From NCBI GenBank assembly GCA_028293745.1, contig JAQGOF010000095.1, positions 1 through 49,104 of the forward strand: a DNA stretch of 49,104 nucleotides, written 5' to 3'. Numbering within the stretch: the first letter of the stretch is position 1; every line of letters begins with the position of its first letter. The translations under genes and the position numbers were made by a program. A model generated the notes under the pieces. That model did no database searches. It had not been told where the DNA came from and saw only the letters and a list, made by a program, of their open reading frames with translations. This stretch comes from Gammaproteobacteria bacterium (GTDB lineage: Bacteria; Pseudomonadota; Gammaproteobacteria; Steroidobacterales; Steroidobacteraceae). Shown here one piece after another: positions 24,518-32,109 of this stretch.

Positions 24518-24561
24518 TTGACCTAAGTAATGCCATTCTAGATACTAAGGCATATGCCTTA
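24518..24561 (+). promoter_or_regulatory. Promoter and perfect palindromic operator of the second SRPBCC-ArsR operon
   Basis: TTGACC (24518-24523) and GATACT (24541-24546) are separated by 17 bases, a good sigma-70 type promoter. The 16-bp perfect palindrome TAAGGCATATGCCTTA (24546-24561) begins at the last base of the -10 element and covers the expected start of transcription. ArsR-type repressors bind such sites to block their own operon, and the operon here contains an ArsR gene. The SRPBCC start codon is at 24589. Confidence 0.6.
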
Positions 24562-24588
24562 TTAACCAGCGCACGGAGACTGAGAATC

Positions 24589-25071
24589 ATGGTTGCCAAA
24601 GCCGCATACGCCAACGGAGAGCTCGATCGGGAGATCGTCCTATCGCGCGTCATTGACGCTCCTAGGGATCAGGTGTTCCGTGCCTGGGTCGAGCCCAAAC
24701 GCATGTTCCGATGGTTTGGCCCGCGCGGGTTTCGCTGCGAGGTGCACCAAGACAGCGAAGCCAAGGCCGGCGCGGTGTGGCGGTTCGACATGATTGCGCC
24801 CGATGGTCAGCGATTCACCAATCGAATGGTGTTTCTAGAGGTGATGCCCAACGAACGGCTGGTTCTCGATCACGGGTCGGACAAAGACGACGACCCCAAT
24901 CGATTCAGGGTGACAATTACCTTCGATCAGCAAAGCGATGGCAAGACAGTGCTTACGCTCCGGCAGCTTCACCCGAGCAAAGCGCAACGCGACGGCACTA
25001 TCGGCTTCGGTGCCGTCGAACTCGGCTATCAAACCCTCGACAAAATGGATGAGTACCTCCATGGGCACTGA
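24589..25071 (+). CDS. SRPBCC / AHSA1-like domain protein
   Basis: The protein is 160 residues of the AHSA1 group. It starts LDREIVLSRVIDAPRDQVFR, then AWVEPKRMFRWFGPRGFRCE, with the W..P..L..WFGP signature, and continues AGAVWRFDMIAPDGQRFTNR and MVFLEVMPNERLVLDHG. The last helix includes LGYQTLDKMDEYL. It differs in detail from the protein at 1798-2349 (WFGP type with a GG-poor loop), so the two are not a recent duplication. GGAGA precedes the ATG. The next gene, ArsR, overlaps its end by 11 bases. Ligand unknown. Confidence 0.87.
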   Translation: MVAKAAYANGELDREIVLSRVIDAPRDQVFRAWVEPKRMFRWFGPRGFRCEVHQDSEAKAGAVWRFDMIAPDGQRFTNRMVFLEVMPNERLVLDHGSDKDDDPNRFRVTITFDQQSDGKTVLTLRQLHPSKAQRDGTIGFGAVELGYQTLDKMDEYLHGH

Positions 25072-25441
25072 CGTCGGCACTCGGGCAACTGCGGGCCGAG
25101 GAATGGCGGCGCGCAGTCACCAGATCAGTCGCGTTTTTCAGGCGCTGGCGGACCCTACCCGGCGCGCTGTTGTCGAGCGGCTGGCTCTGGGACCTGCCTC
25201 GACGACGGAGCTTGCGCGTCCGTTTAGCATGGCCCTGCCTTCCTTTGCGCAACACCTTCAGATGCTCGAGCAATGCGGCGTCGTGCGATCGCGCAAGGAA
25301 GGGCGCGTTCGCCGCTTTCATCTTGTTCCGAAGCCGCTCGCAACCGCCGAAGACTGGATGGTTGGACAGCGGGCGGTTTGGAACCAGCGCCTCGATCAGC
25401 TGCAAGACTACGTGGAAGGTATGAAGACATCGAAACGCTGA
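25061..25441 (+). CDS. ArsR-family transcriptional regulator
   Basis: The protein is 126 residues from ATG 25061; ATG 25103 is a possible later start. The winged helix reads QISRVFQALADPTRRAVVER, then LALGPASTTELARPFSMALP and SFAQHLQMLEQCGVVRSRKE, followed by the wing GRVRRFHLVPKPL and a C-terminal helix with WNQRLDQLQDYVEGM. LADPTRRA..ERL and the missing metal-binding cysteines place it in the SRPBCC-linked ArsR group. Overlap with the SRPBCC gene implies coupled translation. It probably acts on the palindrome at 24546-24561. Confidence 0.88.
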   Translation: MGTDVGTRATAGRGMAARSHQISRVFQALADPTRRAVVERLALGPASTTELARPFSMALPSFAQHLQMLEQCGVVRSRKEGRVRRFHLVPKPLATAEDWMVGQRAVWNQRLDQLQDYVEGMKTSKR

Positions 25442-25609
25442 CGCGTTACGCAACGGGGATGATTCTCGCGGCTTTTCGAAATCCGCTCGCAAAAAGACGA
25501 TCGCAAGCTTTCACCCTGGCCGCGCGGTCAGCCGCCGACTCCTATTGCTTATTTGCCCGGCTCAATTAACACTCCCGGTGCATTCATCGAGAGCGCGGGC
25601 ACGCAATTC

Positions 25610-26269
25610 ATGAGATTCAAAACAATCATTACCGGAACTACCGGCATGGTCGGGGAAGGTGTCCTACTCGAATGTCTGAACCATCCCGCTGTCGAGCAGA
25701 TTTTGGTCATCAATCGAAAACCGGGAGGCATGTCGCACCCAAAACTGCGCGAAATTATTCATACGGATTTCTTGAATCTGGCGTCCATTGAGCCGCAACT
25801 GGCGGGATATGACGCATGCTTCTTTTGTCTGGGGGTATCATCGGTCGGCATGAACCAGCAGGAATATAAGCGCATTACCCATGACCTCACATTGAACGTC
25901 GCGCAACTTTTAGCAAAAGGCAATCCTGACATGACCTTCTGCTACATCACAGGTGCGGGCACCGATAGCAGCGAACACGGACGAATTGCATGGGCGCGCG
26001 TGAAAGGCGCCACCGAAAATGCCTTGATGCGGGTATTCAAACGAGCCTACATGTTTAGACCCGGCTTTATGCAAGCTACACCCGGACAGAAAAACGTAAA
26101 GAGCTATTACCAATGGCTGGCCTGGGTCTACCCTATCGGTCGTGCACTGTACCCCGCAGGCTTTTGTACGTTGCGGGAAGTGGGGCAGGCGATGATCAAC
26201 GCGGTCATCAAGGGCTACCCTCAACCGATTCTAGAAGTGAAGGACATCGTACAGTTGGCGAAAGCCTGA
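25610..26269 (+). CDS. NAD(P)-binding Rossmann-fold protein (atypical short-chain/epimerase-like)
   Basis: The protein is 219 residues from ATG 25610. The nucleotide-binding loop is FKTIITGTTGMVGEGVLLEC, the TGxTGxxG form used by NAD(P)-dependent epimerase/dehydratase-like proteins. FFCLGVSSVGMNQQEYKRIT and FCYITGAGTDSSEHGRIAWA follow, with a Y-free active-site region, then VKGATENALMRVFKRAYMFR and PGFMQATPG. This resembles NAD(P)H-binding proteins of the SDR-a group of unknown substrate. The DNA is visibly richer in A and T than the neighbours, especially at third codon positions, which suggests recent acquisition. The upstream frame extension to 25553 lacks a good ribosome-binding site. Confidence 0.75.
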   Translation: MRFKTIITGTTGMVGEGVLLECLNHPAVEQILVINRKPGGMSHPKLREIIHTDFLNLASIEPQLAGYDACFFCLGVSSVGMNQQEYKRITHDLTLNVAQLLAKGNPDMTFCYITGAGTDSSEHGRIAWARVKGATENALMRVFKRAYMFRPGFMQATPGQKNVKSYYQWLAWVYPIGRALYPAGFCTLREVGQAMINAVIKGYPQPILEVKDIVQLAKA

Positions 26270-26506
26270 TGCGCCGGCCGCGCCGCTAGTACAAGAGCCG
26301 ACTCCTTCCGGCTGCCATCTGGCGTCGGCGACCGACGGCAACGGATCTGAGCGAACAACGGGTGTCTTGGCCGCCGCAACACTGGTTAGCGCGATCCATT
26401 TGACTGCGCTCCGTTCGGCGAGATCGATCTCAAACACCATGATGAGCTTAGGCGCTCGGCCATAGGTCAACACCAACGGTCTGATTCTATTCCGCTCCTC
26501 GGCGTT
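26270..26506. other. Gene-free stretch with possible minus-strand remnant
   Basis: A minus-strand frame from 26527 to 26231 contains RIRPLVLTYGRAPKLIMVFE, then IDLAERSAVKWIALTS, which looks protein-like (two strands and a turn) but fits no family I can name. The rest is not protein-like. I treat it as possible debris of a lost gene. Confidence 0.25.
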
Positions 26507-26848
26507 CGCGAGCACCGGACGACGCATTCGAACGTGGACATGGGCGTGGCCGCCGCGCAGAAACGCCTGGACGAATCGCCTGTCCCGGCGCGATCCATCG
26601 GCATGCTGAGCTGTGCGACGAGGCAGGGAGACATGGTCATTCCCGGCTTCGGCAGCATGTTACAGGCGGGTCTTGGCATTCCGGCGGTGGAGTTATTCAC
26701 GGCACATGGCATTTGCGCGAGCAGTGCAATGGCGTTGAAGGCTGCTGCTAAGGCGCTGAAGGTAGGGGAGCATCGCAACGCATTGGTCGTGGTGAGCGAG
26801 CTTGCGAGTGGTTCGAGTTCGAGCGACGACTGGCGCAGGTGCCAATAG
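26507..26848 (+). pseudogene. 3-oxoacyl-ACP synthase III (FabH-like) fragment
   Basis: The frame includes LSCATRQGDMVIPGFGSMLQ, then AGLGIPAVELFTAHGICASS and AMALKAAAKALKVGEHRNAL, followed by VVVSELAS. This is the part of a ketoacyl synthase III around the active-site Cys (HGICASSAMAL), including the helix after it and the next strand. A complete gene has about 320-360 residues, with N-terminal and C-terminal halves that are missing here. After SELAS the frame is low-complexity (GSSSSDDWRRCQ) and ends. There is no start with a ribosome-binding site, so it is treated as a pseudogene fragment. Confidence 0.6.
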
Positions 26849-26880
26849 CAAGTCCCTAGCGCATCGGCGCAGGCCGCACT

Positions 26881-27573
26881 TCAAGGACCGATCTTTCCTG
26901 CCAGGTGCCGCAGAAGGTTTGAGCCAGTTCGATCGATGTGCAGCTCGAGGCGCTCGCAGGTTGCCTCGACGTCGCGAGCGACCGCTCGCTGGGCGATTTC
27001 ACCGTGCTCCGCGCCCACCTTGCGATCGCCGGAAGTCGCCCGGAGAAATGTCCTGCGATAGCGATCATTCAGGTTCAACAAGACCCTGCAGAATTCGATG
27101 AGCACCGGCATCCGGCAGCCGCTGATCAGCGCGATATGAAACTCGCGATGGCTCGCTTCCCACTGTTCCAATGTTGAGGGTTTCGCTGCATCTCGCGCGC
27201 ACCGGTTCAACTTGTGGAGCGCTCGCATGACATCGCTTTCCCAGTCGATGTCGCCCGCGGACATCGACTCGCGCAGGGCGAACACTTCGAATTCCTTTCG
27301 CAGGCGAGTGATCTCCCTTAGATTCGAAAGCGAGACCGGCGCGACGCGGTAGCCGCGGTTGTCCTCGAACTGGACGAGTCCGCCCGAGATCAGTCGCGCC
27401 AGCGCTTCGCGCAGGGGGCTCAGGCTGACTGCGAACTGCTCTCTGGCGCGCTCCAGATTGATCTTGGCGCCGGCGGCGAGTTGCCCCGAGACGATGGCTT
27501 CCCGGAGTCGGTCAGTAAGCTGGCTCGCGATCGTGATCTTGCCAGCGTCGACCAGGGTCATCAGGGGTTTCAT
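26881..27573 (-). CDS. GntR-family (FadR/FCD subfamily) transcriptional regulator
   Basis: The protein is 230 residues. The N-terminal winged helix reads ASQLTDRLREAIVSGQLAAG, then AKINLERAREQFAVSLSPLR and EALARLISGGLVQFEDNRGY. The C-terminal FCD domain includes ITRLRKEFEVFALRESMSAG, then SHREFHIALISGCRMPVLIE and EHGEIAQRAVARDVEATCER, with the His and Asp positions typical of metal- and carboxylate-binding FCD domains. It is divergent from the ring-cleavage operon that starts at 27691. A perfect palindrome lies between them. FCD regulators often respond to organic acids of the pathway they control, so it is the best candidate for control of 27691-30189. Confidence 0.9.
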   Translation of the reverse strand: MKPLMTLVDAGKITIASQLTDRLREAIVSGQLAAGAKINLERAREQFAVSLSPLREALARLISGGLVQFEDNRGYRVAPVSLSNLREITRLRKEFEVFALRESMSAGDIDWESDVMRALHKLNRCARDAAKPSTLEQWEASHREFHIALISGCRMPVLIEFCRVLLNLNDRYRRTFLRATSGDRKVGAEHGEIAQRAVARDVEATCERLELHIDRTGSNLLRHLAGKIGP

Positions 27574-27602
27574 CGGTTTTCGTCGCGCGTATCGAAAGGG
27601 CG

Positions 27603-27638
27603 ATCATAATCGGTGATATGGAAATAATCGATTATTTC
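27603..27638. promoter_or_regulatory. Perfect 18-bp palindrome, candidate GntR operator, in a divergent promoter
   Basis: GAAATAATCGATTATTTC at 27621-27638 is a perfect palindrome in an otherwise GC-rich region. On the minus strand a TATGAT (-10-like) lies at 27608-27603 ahead of the GntR gene; its expected -35 position falls inside the palindrome. On the plus strand AATAAT (27623-27628) inside the palindrome could be the -10 of the dioxygenase operon. A repressor on this site would cover both promoters. Confidence 0.6.
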
Positions 27639-27690
27639 TTGGTAGACTGCCGGAACTCACTCCAGGTACTTAGCGGCTGTTGAGGGATTG

Positions 27691-28578
27691 ATGCATATTC
27701 AGCGGCATGAGGACGTGACACCGGCCGTTCTGAAGGTCATGGAACGCACACGCGATCCGCGCCTGCGAGAGATCATCCTGTCGCTGGTCGAACACTTGCA
27801 TGGGTTCGTCCGCGACACTCGTCTGACCGAGGCGGAATTCCGCGACGCGACTGCCATACTGGTAGAGCTCGGGCAGCTGACGACCGACACTCACAATGAA
27901 GTGGTGCTCATGGCCGGCTCACTGGGTGTTTCGAGCCTGGTCTGTCTTCTCAACAATGGCAACCGGGGTCAAACGGAGACTTCACAGTCGCTGCTCGGCC
28001 CGTTTTGGCGGATGAATTCACCACGAGTGCCGAATGGTGGGTCTATCGTCCGCTCTGACACGCCTGGTGCGCCGCTCTACGTGAATGCACGTGTGCAAGA
28101 CACCAACGGCAGACCCATCGCCGACGCCGAAGTAGACGTCTGGCACGCCTCTCCGGCAGGATGGTATGAGAATCAGGATTCGACTCAGACTGACATGAAT
28201 TTGCGGGGCAAATTGATGACGGACGAGGACGGCCGGTTCTGGTTTCGTACGGTGAAGATGGTTGGATATCCGATTCCAACCTCCGGGGTTGTCGGACGCC
28301 TGCTACGGCTCCAGGATCGTCATCCCTATCGCCCGGCGCATTTGCACGCGCTTATTTACAAGTCCGGGTACAAGGTTCTCATATCGCAAGTATATGATTC
28401 GACCGACCCTCACATCGATACGGATGTCCAATTTGGCGTGACTGAGGCGACGATTGGGAATTTCGTTCGCCACGATGTGCCGCGCACTGGTGAGTCCGTA
28501 GCTCCCTGGTACTCGCTTGACTACACCTACGTGATGGAAAAGGGTGAGGCAATCCTGCCGCGGCCACCGATCAAATAG
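27691..28578 (+). CDS. Intradiol ring-cleavage dioxygenase (catechol / hydroxyquinol 1,2-dioxygenase type)
   Basis: The protein is 295 residues and a cytoplasmic Fe(III) enzyme. Ligands are visible as Tyr159 (ASPAGWYENQ), Tyr193 (VGYPIPTSG), His217 and His219 (YRPAHLHALI). The N-terminal helical domain has MAGSLGVSSLVCLLNN, as in catechol and hydroxyquinol 1,2-dioxygenases, and QSLLGPFWRMNSPRVPNGGS opens the catalytic beta sandwich. It cleaves an aromatic ortho-diol between the hydroxyls to a muconate-type product. Whether catechol, hydroxyquinol or a substituted diol is the substrate cannot be decided from motifs. GAGGG lies 4 bases ahead of ATG 27691. It is the first gene of an operon with a hydratase and an aldolase. 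Confidence 0.9.
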   Translation: MHIQRHEDVTPAVLKVMERTRDPRLREIILSLVEHLHGFVRDTRLTEAEFRDATAILVELGQLTTDTHNEVVLMAGSLGVSSLVCLLNNGNRGQTETSQSLLGPFWRMNSPRVPNGGSIVRSDTPGAPLYVNARVQDTNGRPIADAEVDVWHASPAGWYENQDSTQTDMNLRGKLMTDEDGRFWFRTVKMVGYPIPTSGVVGRLLRLQDRHPYRPAHLHALIYKSGYKVLISQVYDSTDPHIDTDVQFGVTEATIGNFVRHDVPRTGESVAPWYSLDYTYVMEKGEAILPRPPIK

Positions 28579-28630
28579 CGGTGGCGGGCAGGCCTGGTTG
28601 ACTCGGCCATGGTGGCCGGTGGAGGGTGTT

Positions 28631-29413
28631 GTGTTGTCAGACGACGAATGTCGGCGATGTGCCGAAGATCTGCTGCGAGCTGAGCGTGAGCGCAAGGCGA
28701 TTACGCAGCCCAGCCGCACATTTGCGGGCATGCAGATCGAAGACGCGTATCGAATCCAAGGTTTCTGGGCGGAATCCCGCGTAGCCCGGGGAGCCCGCAT
28801 GGTCGGGCACAAGATTGGCCTGACCTCGCGTGCGATGCAGCTCGCCTCGAAAATGACCGAGCCGGACTACGGTCGAATTCTCGATGACGCGCTTTACAAT
28901 GATGGCAGTCGAATCGCGGCCAACCTGTTTCTAAAACCGCGTCTGGAGGTGGAGCTGGCGTTCATCATGGGAGCGGATCTCGAGGGGCCTGGGACGCGAA
29001 TGTTCGATGTGATGCGGGCGACCGAGTTCGTGGTTCCCGCACTCGAGATCATCGACTATCGGACGGAAGTTCCGCGCGCCATCACGGACACGATTGCTGA
29101 CAATGCCGCGTTCGGAGCGATGGTCATTGGTGGGCGGCCGATCCGACCGATGGATATAGACATCCGCTGGGTGGGGGCCACGCTATCGAAAAATGGCGTG
29201 ATCGAAGAATCCGGCGTATCCGCAGCCGTGATGGGACACCCTGCCGCCGGCGTGGCGTGGCTGGTAAACAAGCTGCACGCCGTGGAAACGAAACTGAAGA
29301 AGGGGCAAATCGTCCTCAGTGGCTCTTTCACGCGGCCGGTGGACATTGCTGCCGGGGATGTCATTCATGCCGACTACGGTCCTCTGGGTGCGATAGGCGT
29401 GTCGTTCATATGA
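28631..29413 (+). CDS. 2-keto-4-pentenoate / 2-oxohepta-3-ene-1,7-dioate hydratase family (HpaH/MhpD-like)
   Basis: The protein is 260 residues, the normal length of HpaH-like hydratases. It has the fumarylacetoacetase-type metal fold: YRIQGFWAESRVARGARMVG, then HKIGLTSRAMQLASKMTEPD and the acid ligand strand KPRLEVELAFIMGADLEGPG. FVVPALEIIDYR follows, and the C-terminus has SGSFTRPVDIAAGDVIHADY. Such enzymes add water to 2-hydroxy/oxo-diene acids formed after meta ring cleavage. GTG 28631 or TTG 28634 follows GGAGGG; I list GTG 28631. It overlaps the aldolase gene by ATGA. Its presence after an intradiol enzyme is unusual. Confidence 0.85.
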   Translation: MLSDDECRRCAEDLLRAERERKAITQPSRTFAGMQIEDAYRIQGFWAESRVARGARMVGHKIGLTSRAMQLASKMTEPDYGRILDDALYNDGSRIAANLFLKPRLEVELAFIMGADLEGPGTRMFDVMRATEFVVPALEIIDYRTEVPRAITDTIADNAAFGAMVIGGRPIRPMDIDIRWVGATLSKNGVIEESGVSAAVMGHPAAGVAWLVNKLHAVETKLKKGQIVLSGSFTRPVDIAAGDVIHADYGPLGAIGVSFI

Positions 29414-30189
29414 CCTCAAAGCTGAAACTGCCGCACAACCGATTCAAACGCGCAATTGCCTCGGGACAACAGCAAATCGGACTCTGGTGCTGTTTGTCGA
29501 GCGCGTACGCTGCGGAAGCCGTTGCGGGTTCTGGGTTCGATTGGCTGTTATTTGACACGGAGCATTCGCCGGGAGACGTGACAACCGTCCTGGGACAGCT
29601 GCAGGCGGTCTCCGCCTACGAAGTGACGCCGGTTGTGCGTCCTCCAAGCAATGACCCCGTGTGGATCAAGCGCTTTCTGGATCTTGGCGTCCAAACGCTT
29701 CTGATTCCGTACGTACAGAACAAAGAGGAAGCTTGCCGCGCTGTCGCGGCCGTCAGATATCCTCCGATCGGGATACGAGGGGTATCTGCAATATCACGTG
29801 CGACGGGATTCGGTCGGGTCGAAAACTACCCGAAACACGCGGAGTACGAATTGTGCCTGCTCGTGCAGGTTGAGACATCGGATGCCTTGCGTGAGTTGGA
29901 GGAGATAGCCGCTGTGGAGGGAGTCGATGGAATCTTCATCGGCCCCGGGGATCTCGCGGCGAGCCTCGGCCGAGTCGGTGAGCCCGGACACCCGGACGTC
30001 GTGGCTGCGATCGAAGACGCGATTACACGGGTTCGCGCGTGTGGCAAGGCGGTTGGCATTCTCACACTCGACCCTGTATTCGCCCGGCGTTGCATTCAGC
30101 TCGGGACGACATTCACCGCCGTAGCGATGGATGCGGTAGTTCTTGCCCGTGGCACGGAATCGATCGCGGCCCAGTTCCGCTCGAGCTGA
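29410..30189 (+). CDS. HpcH/HpaI-family class II aldolase
   Basis: The protein is 259 residues. It has IGLWCCLSSAYAAEAVAGSG, then FDWLLFDTEHSPGDVTTVLG (with the catalytic His in EHSP), LIPYVQNKEEACRAVAAVRY and the RGVSAISRATGFG loop. The metal-binding acids follow in LLVQVETSDALRELEEIAAV and GVDGIFIGPGDLAASLG. These match the 4-hydroxy-2-oxoheptane-1,7-dioate aldolase group, which splits hydroxy-oxo acids to pyruvate and an aldehyde. ATG 29410 overlaps the hydratase stop, so the two are translationally coupled. It converges on the dehydroshikimate dehydratase gene. Confidence 0.9.
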   Translation: MTSKLKLPHNRFKRAIASGQQQIGLWCCLSSAYAAEAVAGSGFDWLLFDTEHSPGDVTTVLGQLQAVSAYEVTPVVRPPSNDPVWIKRFLDLGVQTLLIPYVQNKEEACRAVAAVRYPPIGIRGVSAISRATGFGRVENYPKHAEYELCLLVQVETSDALRELEEIAAVEGVDGIFIGPGDLAASLGRVGEPGHPDVVAAIEDAITRVRACGKAVGILTLDPVFARRCIQLGTTFTAVAMDAVVLARGTESIAAQFRSS

Positions 30190-30198
30190 AACGGCCAT

Positions 30199-32076
30199 TC
30201 AGGGTCCGATTTGTGCATCGTCCCGATAGCGGGACTGCGCGGCCAGCCGGATCGCGACATTGGCGGCGCCGAACGCCCGGTAGCCGCGGCGCTCGACGAT
30301 CTCGAAGAAGAACCGTTTGGCAAAGGCTCGCGAGACAAGTTGGAAATACTCTCCGTCATTGTCGCGATCGTAGAGAATGTTGAGCTCCTTCAGTTGGGCC
30401 AGTAGCTGCTGATCGAGACCGAAGCGCGCTTGCAGGTCTTCATAGTAGTTGGGAGGGATGGGCAACGTGGCAAGCCCCAGCTCACGCAAGCGACGGGCGG
30501 AGGCCAGGATATCGGCGCTGGCGAGCGCTATGTGCTGCACGCCCGCCCCGTGGAACCCCTGCAGGAAGCGTGAGGCCAGGGTTTGCGGACTGCTCGAGCC
30601 GTTCAGCGTAATCCGCATTCCGCCTTCGGCCGACTCTATGGTCTGTGTCTGCACCAGCCCCAGTGGGTCGGCGATCTGCACCACCGGCGCCTTGGAAACC
30701 TCGAACAAAGCTACGTAATACAACAGCCACGAAAGCATTTCTTCGTAGTGCATGGTTTGCGCCACGTGATCCACGCGCAACAGCCCTGCACCCCGTCCGC
30801 CAGAGCCGCCGTTGACCGGCATGAAGTCGGTATCCCAGACTTCGGCCTCGGAGCCGGCTTCCATCAGATAGATCAGGCTGCCGCCGATCGCGTGCAAGGA
30901 CGGGATCGACATCTCGCCGGGCACAATTGGCTGTGAGAACCTGCGAATCTGTAGTGCCTGGGCGCGGGAGAGCGCGCTCGGGACGTTTTCGATGCTCAAC
31001 CCAAGGGCGCACACGGATGCACCATGCATGCTGCCGTAGGCGCGTGCGAAGCTGTCCGGCTCGCTGTTGATCACGATGTTGATTCCGTTCTGACGCCAGC
31101 GTGTCACTTCCTTGGACTTGTGTTTGCCAGCGCGTGAAAAGCCCAGGGAAGTGAACAGGGATTCCAATTGCCCGATTTCATTTTCATTCGCCGCAAATTC
31201 GAGGAATTCGACGCCCCGCACACGCGCGCGCGGGGGGAGTGCAGGCGTCAATCGCGGCGCGATCCGGCGTGCAACCTGATCGTAGAGGAGTGTCAGCGAG
31301 CGATGACCGTCCAGGGCGACTGCGGACGCTGAGCTCGAGCGGAAGCGGTCATTGAATATCTCGAGCGACATGACATTGCTGTATCCCTTCTGCAGCAACT
31401 CGGCCACGAAGTCGATGACGGGAAGCTCGCCCTGACCCGGCATGTTGCGAAAGTGTCGGCCCCAGGACACGTAGTCCATCTGCAGCGCAGGCGCATCTGC
31501 GAGCTGCACGAGGAAAACGCGCGCTGGATCAATCTCTCGCAGGCTCTCGGTTGGAATAGCGCGCGCCAGTGAGTGAAAGCTGTCGAGGATCAGGCCAATA
31601 GCGGGGTGGCCCGTTTCACGCACGATCGACCAGGCTTCCCGGTGATCCCAGACATGTTTACCCCATGCGAGGGCCTCATAGCCGACCCGCAGGCCACGAC
31701 GCGCGGCGCGCTCGCCCAGTTCGCGAAAGTCGGCAACGATGCGGCCGCGGTCACCCGATGAGACAGGGGAGACGTTGGAGCAGATCAGCAGAAGCTCGGC
31801 GCCCAGTTCCTCCATGACATCGAACTTGCGCTCGATTCGCGCAAAAACTTGCGGGCGCAGGTTGTCGGGCATCCCCTCGAAGTCGCGGAAGGGCTGGAAG
31901 GCCGTGCACTTCAGTCCCAGCTCGCGTATGAGGGTCCCGATCTCGCGGGCCGAGCTCTGCGCGGTCAGCAGATCGTTTTCGAAGATCTCGACGCCATTGA
32001 AGCCTGCTTGCGCAATGGCACGCAGCTTGAGCTCCAGGGCACCACTCAGTGAGCAGGTTGCGATCGAGGTAAACAT
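30199..32076 (-). CDS. quiC: 3-dehydroshikimate dehydratase, two-domain (QuiC type: TIM barrel plus HPPD-like domain)
   Basis: The protein is 625 residues from ATG 32076 (GGAGG 5 bases ahead; GTG 32082 would sit on that site). The N-terminal sugar-isomerase-like TIM barrel has metal ligands at Glu134 (VGYEALAW), Asp165 (LILDSFHS), Gln191 (LVQLADAP) and Glu239 (SLEIFND). The C-terminal half has the vicinal-oxygen-chelate fold of 4-hydroxyphenylpyruvate dioxygenase, with a complete candidate triad His437 (LLRVDHVAQT), His515 (GVQHIALAS) and Glu592 (FFFEIVERRG). QuiC-type enzymes turn 3-dehydroshikimate into protocatechuate. It follows the shikimate dehydrogenase gene by 33 bases in one minus-strand operon. 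Confidence 0.9.
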   Translation of the reverse strand: MFTSIATCSLSGALELKLRAIAQAGFNGVEIFENDLLTAQSSAREIGTLIRELGLKCTAFQPFRDFEGMPDNLRPQVFARIERKFDVMEELGAELLLICSNVSPVSSGDRGRIVADFRELGERAARRGLRVGYEALAWGKHVWDHREAWSIVRETGHPAIGLILDSFHSLARAIPTESLREIDPARVFLVQLADAPALQMDYVSWGRHFRNMPGQGELPVIDFVAELLQKGYSNVMSLEIFNDRFRSSSASAVALDGHRSLTLLYDQVARRIAPRLTPALPPRARVRGVEFLEFAANENEIGQLESLFTSLGFSRAGKHKSKEVTRWRQNGINIVINSEPDSFARAYGSMHGASVCALGLSIENVPSALSRAQALQIRRFSQPIVPGEMSIPSLHAIGGSLIYLMEAGSEAEVWDTDFMPVNGGSGGRGAGLLRVDHVAQTMHYEEMLSWLLYYVALFEVSKAPVVQIADPLGLVQTQTIESAEGGMRITLNGSSSPQTLASRFLQGFHGAGVQHIALASADILASARRLRELGLATLPIPPNYYEDLQARFGLDQQLLAQLKELNILYDRDNDGEYFQLVSRAFAKRFFFEIVERRGYRAFGAANVAIRLAAQSRYRDDAQIGP

Positions 32077-32109
32077 GGGCACCTCCGAAACCAGTCGTGA
32101 TGTCGATGG

